Of a DNA stretch of 64,000 nt, positions 26,853-37,075 are shown one piece after another. Numbering within the stretch: the stretch's first letter is position 1; each line of letters starts with the position of its first letter. The translations under genes were made by a program, and so were the position numbers. Source of the stretch: Desulfosporosinus shakirovi (GTDB lineage Bacteria; Bacillota; Desulfitobacteriia; Desulfitobacteriales; Desulfitobacteriaceae); NCBI RefSeq assembly GCF_020595055.1, contig NZ_JAJDOO010000020.1:22482-86481 (forward strand), read 5' to 3'. A model generated the notes under the pieces. The model worked only from the letters and a program-made list of their open reading frames with translations, was not told the origin of the DNA and did not search any database.

Positions 26853-27728
26853 ATGATCAGGGTTCATAATCTGACTTATGCTTATGAAAAGGGTGACTCA
26901 CCGGTCCTCGAAGACCTTAATCTACATATAGCTGAAGGTGAGTATATTGCTCTTATCGGCTCCAACGGTTGTGGCAAGACTACCCTTATTCGGCATTTAA
27001 ATGGCTTACTAATTCCTTCTGTCGGTGAAGTTCAGGTTGATGAGTTAAATACTCGCGACTCGAAAAGCCTTCTAGAAATTCGGCGCAGGGTGGGTATGGC
27101 TTTTCAGAATGCCGATAATCAGATCGTAGGTATGAGCGTGGAAGAAGATGTGGCCTTTGGTCCTGGTAATCTCAGGTTATCGTCGGTGGAAGTATGCAGG
27201 AGAGTAGAACGGGCCCTCGACATGGTTGGCATGACAGGGCTGCGAACCCGCCCTCCTCATACCCTTTCTGGTGGACAGAAACAACTTCTGGCTTTGGCTG
27301 GTCTGCTGGCCATGGAACCGAAAATTATTGTACTCGACGAGCCTACCGCCTCTCTTGATCCTGAAGGCAAAAAGAGGGTACTTACCTTACTGAAAAAATT
27401 GAACTGCCAGGGGCTGGGCATAATACATGTGACCCACAGCATGGAGGAGGCCGCCTTAGCGGAGCGGGTGCTGGTGATGGATCAGGGCAAATTGATTGCT
27501 GATGGAAACCCGGGCGAAATATTGAGCAGGGTGGAGTGGCTTAAGACGCTGGGCCTAGCCCCACCTCATATCTCCGAATTGATGTGGCAACTGAAGAAGG
27601 GGGGAGAAGATCTGAGTACCAGTATTTTTACAATTGAGGATGCGGTTGAGGAAATAACTGCCCTCCTGGCGAGACTGAGGAGTTCAAGTAAGGCCTATTT
27701 GCCCCAAAAGGCGGATGAACATGTATAA
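26853..27728 (+). CDS. ecfA: ECF transporter ATP-binding protein (BioM-like)
   Basis: This 291-residue ABC ATPase has Walker A GSNGCGKTT near residue 36, the Q-loop AFQNADNQIVG, signature LSGGQKQ, Walker B IIVLDEPT and switch histidine in VTHS. NADNQIVG after the Q-loop is typical of energy-coupling-factor ATPases. Only one ATPase gene is present with bioY and ecfT, so it likely works as a homodimer, as in BioMNY. It overlaps ecfT by 14 bases. The C-terminal 40 residues form a charged extension. Confidence 0.92.
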   Translation: MIRVHNLTYAYEKGDSPVLEDLNLHIAEGEYIALIGSNGCGKTTLIRHLNGLLIPSVGEVQVDELNTRDSKSLLEIRRRVGMAFQNADNQIVGMSVEEDVAFGPGNLRLSSVEVCRRVERALDMVGMTGLRTRPPHTLSGGQKQLLALAGLLAMEPKIIVLDEPTASLDPEGKKRVLTLLKKLNCQGLGIIHVTHSMEEAALAERVLVMDQGKLIADGNPGEILSRVEWLKTLGLAPPHISELMWQLKKGGEDLSTSIFTIEDAVEEITALLARLRSSSKAYLPQKADEHV

Positions 27729-28500
27729 GCTCGGACAATATGTTTATCAAGAATCACCCGTTCATAGACTGGACCCCCGGGTTAAACTTATTGCAGTGAT
27801 AGCTCTTAGTATAATAATTCTACACGTAAATTTTGTTGGTCTCATAGCAGCCAGTGCCATGGCCTTGGCCATCACGCTGCTTGCTCGTCTATCTTGGGGA
27901 TCGGTGCTAAAAACTTTGCGACCAGTACTGCCTTTCTTTTTTTGTCTATTTTTGCTTTATATATTTTTTACGCCCGGGCGCCCGATTCCAGCGTTTCCTA
28001 TTGGTCCGGTGCAAATCAGTTACGAGGGGTTGAACTTCGGGATTCTACAGGTTTGGAAGTTTCTGCTGCTGGTGGTGGCGGCATCTATCTTGACCATGAC
28101 TGCTACTCAATCTGAAATTACTATGGGGATGGAACGACTGCTGCGGCCCATTAGAATTATCGGAATATCGTCTCATGATATAGCTATGTTACTATCTTTG
28201 GCCTTAAGGTTTATGCCCACGTTACTAGATGAAATGAATTGTGTCAGCCAAGCTCAATTGGCTCGAGGCGCTAATTTCAATCCTCGACATTTGAGTGGGA
28301 AGATTAGGGCGATTCGTTATCTGGCAGTGCCTTTGGCCATAAATGTTTTTCGCCGTTGCGATGAGCTGGTGGATGCCATGGAAGCCCGAGGATATCAGCA
28401 AGGCCACCGCACCTACCTTCGAGAGCTGGTCTTATCTCGGAGGGATTATTGCTTAGTAGCGGCGATTCTCATATTATTGATAGTGGTTGTATATGAATAA
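27715..28500 (+). CDS. ecfT: ECF transporter transmembrane subunit (BioN-like)
   Basis: This 261-residue membrane protein has about five to six membrane segments and couples ATP hydrolysis to BioY. The EcfT signature arginine motifs ARG appear in AQLARGANF near residue 180 and AMEARGYQ near 223, both of which contact the ATPase. ATG codons at 27715 and 27721 are both possible starts. The gene ends exactly where a structured repeat copy begins, then a strong terminator follows. Confidence 0.92.
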   Translation: MNMYKLGQYVYQESPVHRLDPRVKLIAVIALSIIILHVNFVGLIAASAMALAITLLARLSWGSVLKTLRPVLPFFFCLFLLYIFFTPGRPIPAFPIGPVQISYEGLNFGILQVWKFLLLVVAASILTMTATQSEITMGMERLLRPIRIIGISSHDIAMLLSLALRFMPTLLDEMNCVSQAQLARGANFNPRHLSGKIRAIRYLAVPLAINVFRRCDELVDAMEARGYQQGHRTYLRELVLSRRDYCLVAAILILLIVVVYE

Positions 28501-28711
28501 CGAATACTATTGTGCTGAGGATAGGCTTATGCCAAAGCGCATATCCGCAGACGAATACATTTGCGCTCTAGATGGACTCTGCCTCCTTCGCCGCTTAGTG
28601 TTTTCCTATTGGGAAGGCGGCTCGGCCAAACCCTCCACTGGAGGCTTTCGTCACCGAAGCAGAAAAGGAATACCAATTTACAAAAAACGGGAATCTTCTT
28701 TGAAGCGATAA
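28501..28711 (+). repeat. 5'-truncated copy of the ~320-bp structured repeat
   Basis: It aligns over its whole length with 43998-44212 (shared blocks include GCAGACGAATACAT, GATGGACTCTGCCTCCTTCG and TTCCTATTGGGAA). The left third is missing. It starts at the base after the ecfT stop. Pieces that should pair, such as TCACCGAAG, remain, but their left partners are lost, so the fold is incomplete. Confidence 0.75.
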
Positions 28712-28765
28712 ATATAGAGTATAAAATCAGCAAATAATTTGTTGATTTTATACTCTATATTTTTG
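28712..28765 (+). terminator. Terminator of the bioY-ecfA-ecfT operon
   Basis: Arms of 23 bases (28712-28734 and 28738-28760) pair with one G-T pair around a three-base loop, followed by TTTT. The stem is A/T-rich and probably bidirectional. Confidence 0.85.
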
Positions 28766-28797
28766 CTTAAAGCATTCCTAATCTACAGATTGATTAT

Positions 28798-28813
28798 TGG
28801 CATGTAGATTGCA
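28798..28813 (+). promoter_or_regulatory. Sigma-54 promoter of the chemoreceptor gene
   Basis: TGGCAT-N5-TTGCA with correct -24/-12 spacing, about 260 bases before the chemoreceptor start and just after the preceding operon's terminator. The leader 28814-29073 contains no recognised gene. Confidence 0.78.
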
Positions 28814-29073
28814 TTAAAAGTTGACAAGAATATTGGCAAGAAAATGAATATTTCAGGAGGTGAAGAAAGAATAAAACCAGCTTGGTTAAGACCACAAGCC
28901 AAAAAAGATATTAGCCAAATTCTGAAGACTAACCTCCGCAAGCAAAAATTGTGAAATTGACTCAACTACAAAAGATAAGCTTCAGGTGTTAAACGATTTA
29001 TGTAAACTTCTCGCAGTCAAAGAAATTATAAAAATATACGATGTTAAGAATTTACTAGGAGGCGAATTTTACT

Positions 29074-31092
29074 TTGAAATTTTCCGTTTTGCAGAAATTT
29101 AAAATCGGTACCCAGATTATGATTATGTTTTTTGTTTTGTCACTGGTCACTTGTTCTGCTTTGAGTTTTATGGCTTATCGTTCGTCGACAAAAGCATTAA
29201 CAGAAGCAGTAAACAACACATTGTCAATGAAAGCAGCAGACGCAGCAGAAGAAGTGAAAATCAGTATTAAAGCAATGCTTCAACCTATGGAGGCCCTATC
29301 TAGAATCGATCATATCACCAGCATGGACTGGCGGAGGCAACTGCCGATACTTCAACCTGAAGCTAATGAAATGGGCTTTCAGGCTTTAGGGATCGTTACC
29401 CCTGAAGGTAAATTACAGCAGTCTGACGGCCGAACTGCTGACGTCTCTCAACGACAGTATTATAAGGATGCTATGTCTGGAAGATCCTCCGTTTCCGACC
29501 CAACAGTCAGTAATGTAGACAAATCGATTGTTATCATGGCGGCAGTCCCAATTAAAGACGACCAGGGAAACGTTGTGGGCGTCTTGACAGGTAGGTCAGA
29601 CAATACAGCATTAAGTAAAATCGCTTCTGTAATAAAGATAGGGGAAAAGGGTTACGGGTATATGATTAGCAGTACAGGGTTAACCATCGCCCACCCCAAC
29701 GAAGAACAGGTTAAGTCGATGGTAAACACTATGGAAGCCGCGAAGGAAGACCCGGCATTGGCCTCCCTTGCGGAAATTGAAAAGAAAATGACAACTGGTC
29801 AGAATGGCTGTGGCAGTTATGTATACAATGGGGTTAGAGAGTTGGTTGGCTATGCATCAGTTCCAGGGACTACCTGGTCGATAGGGGTGGTCCAACCGGA
29901 GGAAGAAGCCCTGGCGGCCCTAAAATCCCTGCGTAATGGATCGATCTTAATTACCCTGGTTTTTATTATTCTCTGCATACTGGTCGGTTTGATTGTGGGA
30001 CGTTATCTTGGTCGCCCAATTATGCTAGTTGCAGAATACTGCGACCGGATTGCTGAGGGTGACTTCAGCATTAAGGTAGAGGATTCCTCTATGGTCAGGG
30101 GCGATGAAATCGGAGCTCTGACCAGAGGTTTTTACAAGATATTAACGAACTTTAATGACATACTTGGTCAACTGAGGGATACTTCCCAGCACCTGCTGAA
30201 ATCAACTCAGGCCATGAACTTGGCTACCCAATCGGCAACAGTAACCGTGCAGCAAGTGTCGGCATCCACCCATCAGATCTCCATTGGTCTCCAGACAGTT
30301 TCTGCTTCAACGGAAGAAGTATCCGCTTCTAGTCAGGAGATGTCCGCATCGGTTTCGATAGTGGTTGCCGAAGCCCGGTCAGGAGCCCAACAAGCCAAAG
30401 AGAGCGACGAGCGCGCTATAGTACTCGCTAAGAGGATTCAGACAGATAAGGATAACACCAATAACATCTATGGAGACATAAAAGGAAAAGTCCTTAAAGC
30501 TATTGAGGAAGCCGCGATAGTCGAGGAAATTGTCATTCTAACGGATTCTATTTCAGGAATTGCCGAACAGACCAATCTTCTGGCACTAAATGCTGCTATT
30601 GAAGCGGCCCGTGCAGGTGAGCAGGGCAAAGGATTTGCAGTAGTTGCTGACGAAGTCCGGAAATTGGCAGCGGAATCCTCTGACACGGTTAAGAACATCT
30701 ATGACTTCACAGGGAAGGTCAAGTTGGCGATTAACGACTTAATTACTAACTCTGAGGGCCTGCTTGAATTTATCAACAAAGACGTTACCGAAGGGTATGA
30801 TTTAATGATTGGGGTCAGTAAGCAGTACCAACAGGATGCTAAGCAATTCTTAAATTTATCTCATGATACGGCCAAAACATCTGCACAAGTTTTGGCTTCA
30901 GTCGAAGAAATCAGTAAAGCGATGGAATCAATTGCTACGACCATCACTGAAAGCGCCGCTGGATCCCAGGAAATCGCCAGTAGTATCGAGCACACCAGTA
31001 AATCCGTAATGGAAGTCAATAATGCGGCAGCTCAGTTGGCCGAAGAAGCGGTTAAGATGGCCGAACTGGTGAAGCAGTTTAAGATATTGTGA
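29074..31092 (+). CDS. Methyl-accepting chemotaxis protein with Cache sensor
   Basis: This 672-residue receptor starts at TTG behind AGGAGG. A first membrane segment lies at about residues 17-33 and a second at about 290-312 ([19 protein letters not shown]). Between them is a double-Cache ligand domain with [21 protein letters not shown] and [20 protein letters not shown] follows, then the signalling domain with the hairpin [19 protein letters not shown]. It should sense a small ligand outside the cell and feed CheA. Its sigma-54 promoter ties it to the carboxylate regulon, so the ligand may be a pathway substrate. Confidence 0.92.
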   Translation: MKFSVLQKFKIGTQIMIMFFVLSLVTCSALSFMAYRSSTKALTEAVNNTLSMKAADAAEEVKISIKAMLQPMEALSRIDHITSMDWRRQLPILQPEANEMGFQALGIVTPEGKLQQSDGRTADVSQRQYYKDAMSGRSSVSDPTVSNVDKSIVIMAAVPIKDDQGNVVGVLTGRSDNTALSKIASVIKIGEKGYGYMISSTGLTIAHPNEEQVKSMVNTMEAAKEDPALASLAEIEKKMTTGQNGCGSYVYNGVRELVGYASVPGTTWSIGVVQPEEEALAALKSLRNGSILITLVFIILCILVGLIVGRYLGRPIMLVAEYCDRIAEGDFSIKVEDSSMVRGDEIGALTRGFYKILTNFNDILGQLRDTSQHLLKSTQAMNLATQSATVTVQQVSASTHQISIGLQTVSASTEEVSASSQEMSASVSIVVAEARSGAQQAKESDERAIVLAKRIQTDKDNTNNIYGDIKGKVLKAIEEAAIVEEIVILTDSISGIAEQTNLLALNAAIEAARAGEQGKGFAVVADEVRKLAAESSDTVKNIYDFTGKVKLAINDLITNSEGLLEFINKDVTEGYDLMIGVSKQYQQDAKQFLNLSHDTAKTSAQVLASVEEISKAMESIATTITESAAGSQEIASSIEHTSKSVMEVNNAAAQLAEEAVKMAELVKQFKIL

Positions 31093-31202
31093 TGAGCTGG
31101 TCTCATCCCACAGTGATTATTGATTAATAGCGGATCATCCTATTATTGGTAGATAGGATGAAAACAATGATTAGCGTGGGGTCTATGGAGGTTAGTATGA
31201 AT

Positions 31203-31248
31203 AAAACGCCAAAAACGTCCCATAATATCGGGATGTTTTTGGCGTTTT
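31203..31248. terminator. Bidirectional terminator between convergent genes
   Basis: AAAACGCC...TCCC (31203-31221) pairs with 31230-31248 with a single wobble. A runs on one side and T runs on the other serve both the chemoreceptor (+) and the regulator (-). Confidence 0.9.
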
Positions 31249-31253
31249 ACCAT

Positions 31254-33356
31254 TTAAGATAGATTATATTTGCCTAGCTTTTCATAAAATGCGGATCGGC
31301 TCATTTTAAGGAGGCGGGCGGCGGCACTCTTATTGCCCTTAGCCTTTTTTAGAGCTACCAAAAGCATTTCCTTATCAACATCGCTTAATATTGAGCGATA
31401 GGAGGATGGTTCATAGGGTTGCTGGCCGAATTGAAAGATCTGGGCAGAGAGGTGTTCTATATCGATTTCGCCCTCCAAAACGTAATTTGCAGCTCTCTCA
31501 ATGGTATTTTCAAGTTCCCGGATATTCCCGGGCCAAGAGTGAATTAGTAAAGCATCTTTGGCGGCTTGTGTTATGCCAACAACATTGGATCCTAAAATTT
31601 CATTGTATTTTTGAATGAAAACCTGAGTCAAAGGCAATATGTCTTCGGAACGTTCCCGAAGTGGAGGCAAATTAAACTGAATTACATTTAGACGATAAAA
31701 AAGATCTTCTCGAAAAGCTCCTTTATTTATCGCTTCTCGCAAATCCTTATTTGTGGCGGCTATAATTCGAACGTCCACCTTCTGAGTCCTGACTCCACCC
31801 ACTCGCATAAATTCTTTATCCTGTAAAACCTGTAATATCTTAACTTGTATAGACAGAGGCATATCTCCAATTTCATCGAGGAAAACAGTTCCCTCATGGG
31901 CTTGGGTAAAATACCCGATTTTACCTTTTCGGGAGGCCCCTGTAAAAGAACCAGGGGCGTAGCCAAAGAGTTCGGATTCTAAGAGAGATTCTGGAATGGC
32001 AGCACAATTAACTTTAACAAATGGTTGATTTGCTCGGGGACTGGCGGCGTGGATGGCATGAGCAAACATGCCTTTACCTACTCCACTTTCACCGGTTAGT
32101 AGAACTGTTGAACTGCTGCGAGCAATCCGATGGGCGTCCTTTTTCATTTTAATAAAGCCGGAGTTTTTGGATACCAGATTATCAAAGCTATTTCCGCGCT
32201 TCTCAAGTTCATCGCGATAATATTGGACTTGTTGTCTTAAAGAGAGCCATTTTCGGGCTATTTCTTCAGTGAGTCTGTTATCATCAAGATAGACAGTACT
32301 AACGACACCTACGGTCTGAGTTTCATCATAAATAACCTCGTTAATGGGTATATGTGAAACAATGCAGTTTCTATCGTTAATACAGCATATTTCTACTTCG
32401 GCAATGCCGTTTTTACTTACCTCAGCGGGAACCCCGCTTGTTAAAAGTTTTTTGATAGGCATTCCAATCATTGCTTCAGCATTGTCAGCAATGAGTCGGC
32501 ATCCACTTTCATTAACATATTTTACAGAACCTGAGATATCTGAAACAAAAACACCGTCAGAAGAAGCATTAAGGACTCCGTCAAGACTGGTCTGCAAGTC
32601 TTTAACGATTTCCAGTTCTCGGGCCATTTCTTCCATATCCGAGATATCAATAAAAGCAATTTTTGTGCCAATCTGAACATCATCTGCAATAATCGGCATT
32701 TGGCTAACAATGACTGGAAGGGTCTGTATTATCTGCTTTATTCCCCGGCTGCGATTACTGAATATCTTAAGATCAGGCAACACAAATTCCAAGTGTAAAC
32801 CCTTGATCTCGGCAGAGTTTAGTCCGAACATCGTTTCAGCGACAGGATTGATCCGCAATATTTTCCCGTTATTGTCAATAACAATGATGCCTTCATAATT
32901 TGCGTTGAAGATAGACTCAAGCAGAACGTTAGATGTCATAATCAATTTCTGACTTCCCCTAAGATATTCTGCCGTTCCAATCATTCCAACTGGCGAACCT
33001 TGTTGATCAACAACAACTACATAATCAACCAGGCTTTGGCTGGAGCGCACCACCATTGATATTTCATCATAGCACAGGTCGCATGGTACAGAAATTGGTT
33101 CATTAACTATGTAAGGAGTGCAAGGATCATCGAGGCACGAACCATCCAGCAGTGCCTTATATAACCTTTTTTTGGGAAAGACCCCAATTAACTTCTCGTC
33201 TGTATCAACGACTGGAAGAGTATCCAGCCTAGAATCCTGGTAATATTGGACTACAGTTCGCAGAGAATCACTTGGATGAATAACAATAAAATGTTTATTC
33301 ATCATCTGCTTAACGGTTAGCCATGAAGTGTAGTTTAAGTTTTCAGGAACCACCAT
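31254..33356 (-). CDS. CBS-PAS-PAS sigma-54-dependent transcription activator
   Basis: This 700-residue enhancer-binding protein has a CBS pair (residues about 10-135), PAS (about 145-250), PAS (about 260-365), an AAA+ core and a Fis-type HTH (KSAAARLLKMSRSAFYEKL). Walker A is GESGVGKG, the sigma-54 contact loop is GSFTGA (a common GAFTGA variant), Walker B is VFLDEIGDM and the NIRELEN segment is intact. AGGAG lies before the ATG. It is thus a functional-looking activator and the best candidate to drive the five -24/-12 promoters. CBS and PAS domains suggest control by a nucleotide or small ligand such as a CoA ester. Confidence 0.93.
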   Translation of the reverse strand: MVVPENLNYTSWLTVKQMMNKHFIVIHPSDSLRTVVQYYQDSRLDTLPVVDTDEKLIGVFPKKRLYKALLDGSCLDDPCTPYIVNEPISVPCDLCYDEISMVVRSSQSLVDYVVVVDQQGSPVGMIGTAEYLRGSQKLIMTSNVLLESIFNANYEGIIVIDNNGKILRINPVAETMFGLNSAEIKGLHLEFVLPDLKIFSNRSRGIKQIIQTLPVIVSQMPIIADDVQIGTKIAFIDISDMEEMARELEIVKDLQTSLDGVLNASSDGVFVSDISGSVKYVNESGCRLIADNAEAMIGMPIKKLLTSGVPAEVSKNGIAEVEICCINDRNCIVSHIPINEVIYDETQTVGVVSTVYLDDNRLTEEIARKWLSLRQQVQYYRDELEKRGNSFDNLVSKNSGFIKMKKDAHRIARSSSTVLLTGESGVGKGMFAHAIHAASPRANQPFVKVNCAAIPESLLESELFGYAPGSFTGASRKGKIGYFTQAHEGTVFLDEIGDMPLSIQVKILQVLQDKEFMRVGGVRTQKVDVRIIAATNKDLREAINKGAFREDLFYRLNVIQFNLPPLRERSEDILPLTQVFIQKYNEILGSNVVGITQAAKDALLIHSWPGNIRELENTIERAANYVLEGEIDIEHLSAQIFQFGQQPYEPSSYRSILSDVDKEMLLVALKKAKGNKSAAARLLKMSRSAFYEKLGKYNLS

Positions 33357-33510
33357 TATGCTATTCTCCTCCCGTTGCCTTTTCAGAATACTTAAATTTT
33401 ACAGTCATATTCTTCTGAATAATTAAATTATACTATAGAATCCAGTATTGTAAAATGTATTTTCTGCAACTGTTACTAAGGTCGTATTTACCTTCTATTA
33501 GGGAAGACAA

Positions 33511-34314
33511 TTAAAATCTTCTTCTTATACTAACATCTTCAGCCAGGAATTCCTGCAGCGATCCATCTGATAAACGCACTATGAGTCCTCCCTTTTCACT
33601 GACATCTTCGGCTGATCCGTGGATGGAATAGTTTCCTTTGTTAACAGTTACGTTTCTTCCTAAGGTGACATTGTTCTTAATCCACTTGTTGCGAAGATAA
33701 GGATGCCCAGCTCTTACAAAGCCCTGGAAATGTTCGTCCCAGCTAATAATAAACTGTTTAAGCAGTTTAAAGCGAGAAACGTTTTGGCCCAGTTCTATGC
33801 TTAGTGAAGTGCTGGTTTCCTGGCAATCGGATGGGAGATGAATGGTTTCCAAATTCACATTTATCCCTAGGCCTATGATTACGTACTCAAAATTGGATTT
33901 GGAAAAATTGCTCTCGGCAAGTATGCCGCAGACTTTTTTGCCGTTTATGAAAATATCGTTAGGCCATTTGATTCCAGCTGCACAGCCGGTAACTATTTTT
34001 ATAGTTTCAGCAACAACCACTGCGGTTAATAGGGTAAGTTGAGGTACAAATTGCACGCTGATTTGGGGTCTCAAAATCATGGACAACAAAAGTCCCTTAC
34101 CAGGTGGGCAGTGCCACTGGCGTTGCATTCTGCCATGGCCGGAGGACTGGGATCTGCTCATAACTACGCTGCCATCGGTAGCGCCGGATATGGCCATTTG
34201 TCTTGCAATACTGTTGGTTGAAGTTAACTCCCGATAATAATATATTTCCTTGCCTAGCAGGCTAAAGTGCTTATGTCGTGAGCAAACCTCTTTGCCAATA
34301 GATTTATGTACCAT
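33511..34314 (-). CDS. Second biotin-protein ligase, no DNA-binding domain
   Basis: This 267-residue ligase-only BirA paralogue starts at the ATG behind AAGGAGG. TSTNSIARQMA, KWPNDIFINGKKVCGIL near residue 124 and GLGINVN are standard. The biotin/AMP loop is changed: GRGRRGR is read as GHGRMQR, so two of the usual arginine positions differ. It lacks the N-terminal winged helix and cannot be the repressor. It may be dedicated to the nearby GcdC biotin carrier, or it may be declining. It could share a transcript with the regulator downstream on the same strand. Confidence 0.85.
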   Translation of the reverse strand: MVHKSIGKEVCSRHKHFSLLGKEIYYYRELTSTNSIARQMAISGATDGSVVMSRSQSSGHGRMQRQWHCPPGKGLLLSMILRPQISVQFVPQLTLLTAVVVAETIKIVTGCAAGIKWPNDIFINGKKVCGILAESNFSKSNFEYVIIGLGINVNLETIHLPSDCQETSTSLSIELGQNVSRFKLLKQFIISWDEHFQGFVRAGHPYLRNKWIKNNVTLGRNVTVNKGNYSIHGSAEDVSEKGGLIVRLSDGSLQEFLAEDVSIRRRF

Positions 34315-34564
34315 AAAAACTAGATCCTCCTTCTTGGCTGCGCATAGTAATTGAAATTAAAATATCACCTTCTTACGCTTGCGTCAAACTGTCAAGTCTG
34401 TAACATTGAAGCAAATGTGTTCGTAAAACCGGAAAAAGATGTCCACTTAACCATACAATTTACAGAATAGATTTTGAATTTCAACCAAAGAAAATCAATA
34501 ATAAATATTGAATTTCCACATAGGCAAGGGGATTTATCGAATATCTAATGAGGTTAATCATATT

Positions 34565-34580
34565 TGGCACAATTATTGCA
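34565..34580 (+). promoter_or_regulatory. Sigma-54 promoter of the acd-hbd-crt-thl operon
   Basis: TGGCAC-N5-TTGCA, a full match with correct spacing, lies about 230 bases before the acyl-CoA dehydrogenase start. The rest of 34315-34806 is A/T-rich with no gene. Confidence 0.85.
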
Positions 34581-34806
34581 TTATTTTATGTAGAAACAGG
34601 ACTGTACTTGTTTACTAAATCATTGGGACGCAGTGACGCAGGTGTCTTTATGGATGTTTATGAAAAAGTTATAAGGCAAACGCAAATAACAAATAGGCGG
34701 AGGTGGATGTAGTAAGAAACATTATCATATAATAATAATTACTGCGTTACGTCTGGAAATTGCATAACTAAAGTGAAATAAATAATAACTAGGGAGTGAG
34801 GAAATA

Positions 34807-35964
34807 ATGGATTTCGGATTAACGGAAGATCAGCAAATGATACAAGATATGGCTCGTAACTTTGCTCAAAAGGAAATAGCTCCTTTTGTCGAAGAGGATG
34901 AAGAAAACCACTACTACCGCAGAGAGATACTGAGCAAATTGGGTGATTTAGGTCTGTTGGGTTGGAGTATACCAGAGGAGTACGGCGGAAATGGCATGGG
35001 TTGGATGGAGGGCGTTCTAGCTCTATATGAAATAGGCAAGGTTCATACTTCTTGGAGACTGGCAATCAGCGGCAACTGCTGGGGGCCTGCTATGACGATA
35101 AATCAGTATGGTACTGAAGAGCAAAAGCAAAAGTATATCCCAGGGCTGGTAGATGGTTCATTTGTAGGTAGCTTTGCTATAACCGAAGCTAATACTGGTT
35201 CCGATGTGGCCAGTATGAAGACTTTTGCCGAAGACAAAGGGGATCACTGGTTGCTGAATGGATCCAAAATGTGGATTTCCGGAGGACACAGTTGTGATGT
35301 CGGGCTACTCTATGCCGTTACTGAAAAAGGCGCGGGTGCTAAAGGACTATCCTGTTTTATCGTTGATTACAATAAAACCCCTGGTGTTACCAGAATCCCA
35401 ATCCTCTCGAAAGTCGGCATGTGGCCTGCACCGACTTCGGAACTGGTTTTTGAAAACGCTGTGATTCCGAAGGAAAATCTTTTAGGTCCGCTAAATAAAG
35501 GTTTTCAAATATGTATGTGGATGTTGAACAACACTCGTATGGGTTGTGCCACTGGTTCAGCAGCGCTCTCAGCAGCTTGCTTGGAAGGTGCAGTTCAATA
35601 TGCTAATGAGCGTACTCAGTTTGGAAAGCCCATTGGAAAGTATCAAATGATCCAAGCACAAATTGCTGAAATGAAACTAGAAGATGAAGCAGCAAAATAC
35701 CTCGTTTATCATGCTGCCTGGTTAAAGGATAATAATTTGCCCAGTCAGCAAGCAACTTCGATGGCTAAGTTATTCGGTTGTACAGCAGCCGTTCATGGTG
35801 CCAACATGGCTATGAAAATTTATGGCTCCTATGGTTATTCAACTGAATATCCTTGTGGAAGATGGCTCCGCGATGCCAAGCAGTTTGAAACTCTGGAAGG
35901 GACTTCCAACATTCATATGCAGATTATCGCAGGAATCGAACTGGGTTATCAACCCAATCGGTAA
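34807..35964 (+). CDS. Acyl-CoA dehydrogenase, glutaryl-CoA dehydrogenase-like
   Basis: This 385-residue FAD enzyme oxidises an acyl-CoA to the 2-enoyl-CoA. Family signatures are FAITEANTGSDVASM and KMWISGG; the putative catalytic base is Glu364 in LEGTSNIH. From memory of the family, DKGDHWLLNGSK, GYSTEYP and the terminal NR resemble the non-decarboxylating glutaryl-CoA dehydrogenase of Desulfococcus. Because a glutaconyl-CoA decarboxylase is encoded downstream, glutaryl-CoA is a good substrate guess; butyryl-CoA is the alternative. It is first in an operon with hbd, crt and thiolase. The electron acceptor (ETF) is not encoded here. Confidence 0.88.
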   Translation: MDFGLTEDQQMIQDMARNFAQKEIAPFVEEDEENHYYRREILSKLGDLGLLGWSIPEEYGGNGMGWMEGVLALYEIGKVHTSWRLAISGNCWGPAMTINQYGTEEQKQKYIPGLVDGSFVGSFAITEANTGSDVASMKTFAEDKGDHWLLNGSKMWISGGHSCDVGLLYAVTEKGAGAKGLSCFIVDYNKTPGVTRIPILSKVGMWPAPTSELVFENAVIPKENLLGPLNKGFQICMWMLNNTRMGCATGSAALSAACLEGAVQYANERTQFGKPIGKYQMIQAQIAEMKLEDEAAKYLVYHAAWLKDNNLPSQQATSMAKLFGCTAAVHGANMAMKIYGSYGYSTEYPCGRWLRDAKQFETLEGTSNIHMQIIAGIELGYQPNR

Positions 35965-36001
35965 GTCCGCTAATAGAAACCACAGCTGGCGAAGATCGAT
36001 T

Positions 36002-36028
36002 TCAAGCCCTTGCAGAGCAAGGGCTTGA
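36002..36028 (+). other. Intra-operon hairpin between acd and hbd
   Basis: TCAAGCCCTTG and CAAGGGCTTGA form an 11-bp stem with a five-base loop, 38 bases after the acd stop. No T run follows, so it probably affects RNA stability or processing rather than termination. Confidence 0.5.
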
Positions 36029-36135
36029 GGCATTAAACTATAATCTGTAGTCCGGAATGAGGAAAGAAATTATTGAAGGCCAAAGCTTGAGTACTTGGAT
36101 CAGGACTTAGAATAAATGAAAATGGAGGGGTAAGT

Positions 36136-36981
36136 ATGAAAACAATTATGGTTATAGGGGCTGGTCAGATGGGGGGCGGAATCGCTCAAGTTGCTGCCCA
36201 AGCAGGCTACTCTGTTATTTTAAATGACATTAAGGATGAATTTGTTGAACGGGGTTTCGGCATCATCCAGAAAAACCTTAGTCGCAGTGTTGAAAAAGGA
36301 AAACTTACTGCTGAAGAGAAAGAGGTCATGATTGGTCTTATTACTAAATCAACCTCTCTGCAAGATGCGGTAGCCGCTGACTTAGTTATCGAAGCCGCTG
36401 TGGAAAATATGGCCATTAAAGCCCAAGTGTTTTCTCAGCTTGACGTCATTTGCCCTGAACACACGATACTTTCGACCAATACATCCTCATTACCCATCAC
36501 TGAGATAGCAGCCTTTACCAAACGTCCGGATCGAGTGATTGGAATGCACTTTATGAACCCGGTTCCGGTTATGAAGCTTGTCGAAGTTATTCGTGGCTTG
36601 GCCACCAGCGACGAAGTCTATAAAACGATAGAAACCTTAAGTGAGAAAATGGGCAAAACACCAGTGGAAGTCAATGATGCCCCCGGATTTATTGCCAACC
36701 GTGTCTTAATCCCAATGCTCAATGAAGCCGTCTGTACACTCAATGAGGGCATAGCTACGGTGGAAGCGATCGATAATGTTATGAAGTTAGGGATGAATCA
36801 CCCCATGGGTCCATTAGCGTTAGCGGATCTAATCGGTCTGGACACCGTCTTATCCATTATGGAAGTTCTTCATGAAGGTCTGGGTGATAAATATCGCCCT
36901 TGCCCGTTACTCCGTAAATACGTCAAAGCAGGCTGGCTTGGACGAAAATCCGGACGTGGTTTTTATAATTACCAGACTTAA
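36136..36981 (+). CDS. hbd: 3-hydroxybutyryl-CoA dehydrogenase
   Basis: This 281-residue enzyme oxidises 3-hydroxybutyryl-CoA to acetoacetyl-CoA with NAD+. The dinucleotide motif [11 protein letters not shown] lies at residues 8-18; the catalytic His is in [15 protein letters not shown] and the partner Glu follows. The C-terminal domain has [16 protein letters not shown]. The ATG is behind GGAGGGG. It lies between acd and crt in a beta-oxidation order. A related copy is at 60059. Confidence 0.94.
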   Translation: MKTIMVIGAGQMGGGIAQVAAQAGYSVILNDIKDEFVERGFGIIQKNLSRSVEKGKLTAEEKEVMIGLITKSTSLQDAVAADLVIEAAVENMAIKAQVFSQLDVICPEHTILSTNTSSLPITEIAAFTKRPDRVIGMHFMNPVPVMKLVEVIRGLATSDEVYKTIETLSEKMGKTPVEVNDAPGFIANRVLIPMLNEAVCTLNEGIATVEAIDNVMKLGMNHPMGPLALADLIGLDTVLSIMEVLHEGLGDKYRPCPLLRKYVKAGWLGRKSGRGFYNYQT

Positions 36982-37075
36982 TAATAGGCATCGTTAATCT
37001 TGTTTAAAGATAATATCTCTGAAATTAATCAATGGTATTTAGTCATGAAACTCAGTATAACGAGGAGGACAAACC

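Noticed and set aside
34413..34432. Third copy of the 24-bp activator site upstream of the acd operon
   Set aside because: Only AATGTGT and AAAAC agree; the match is too weak to separate from chance.
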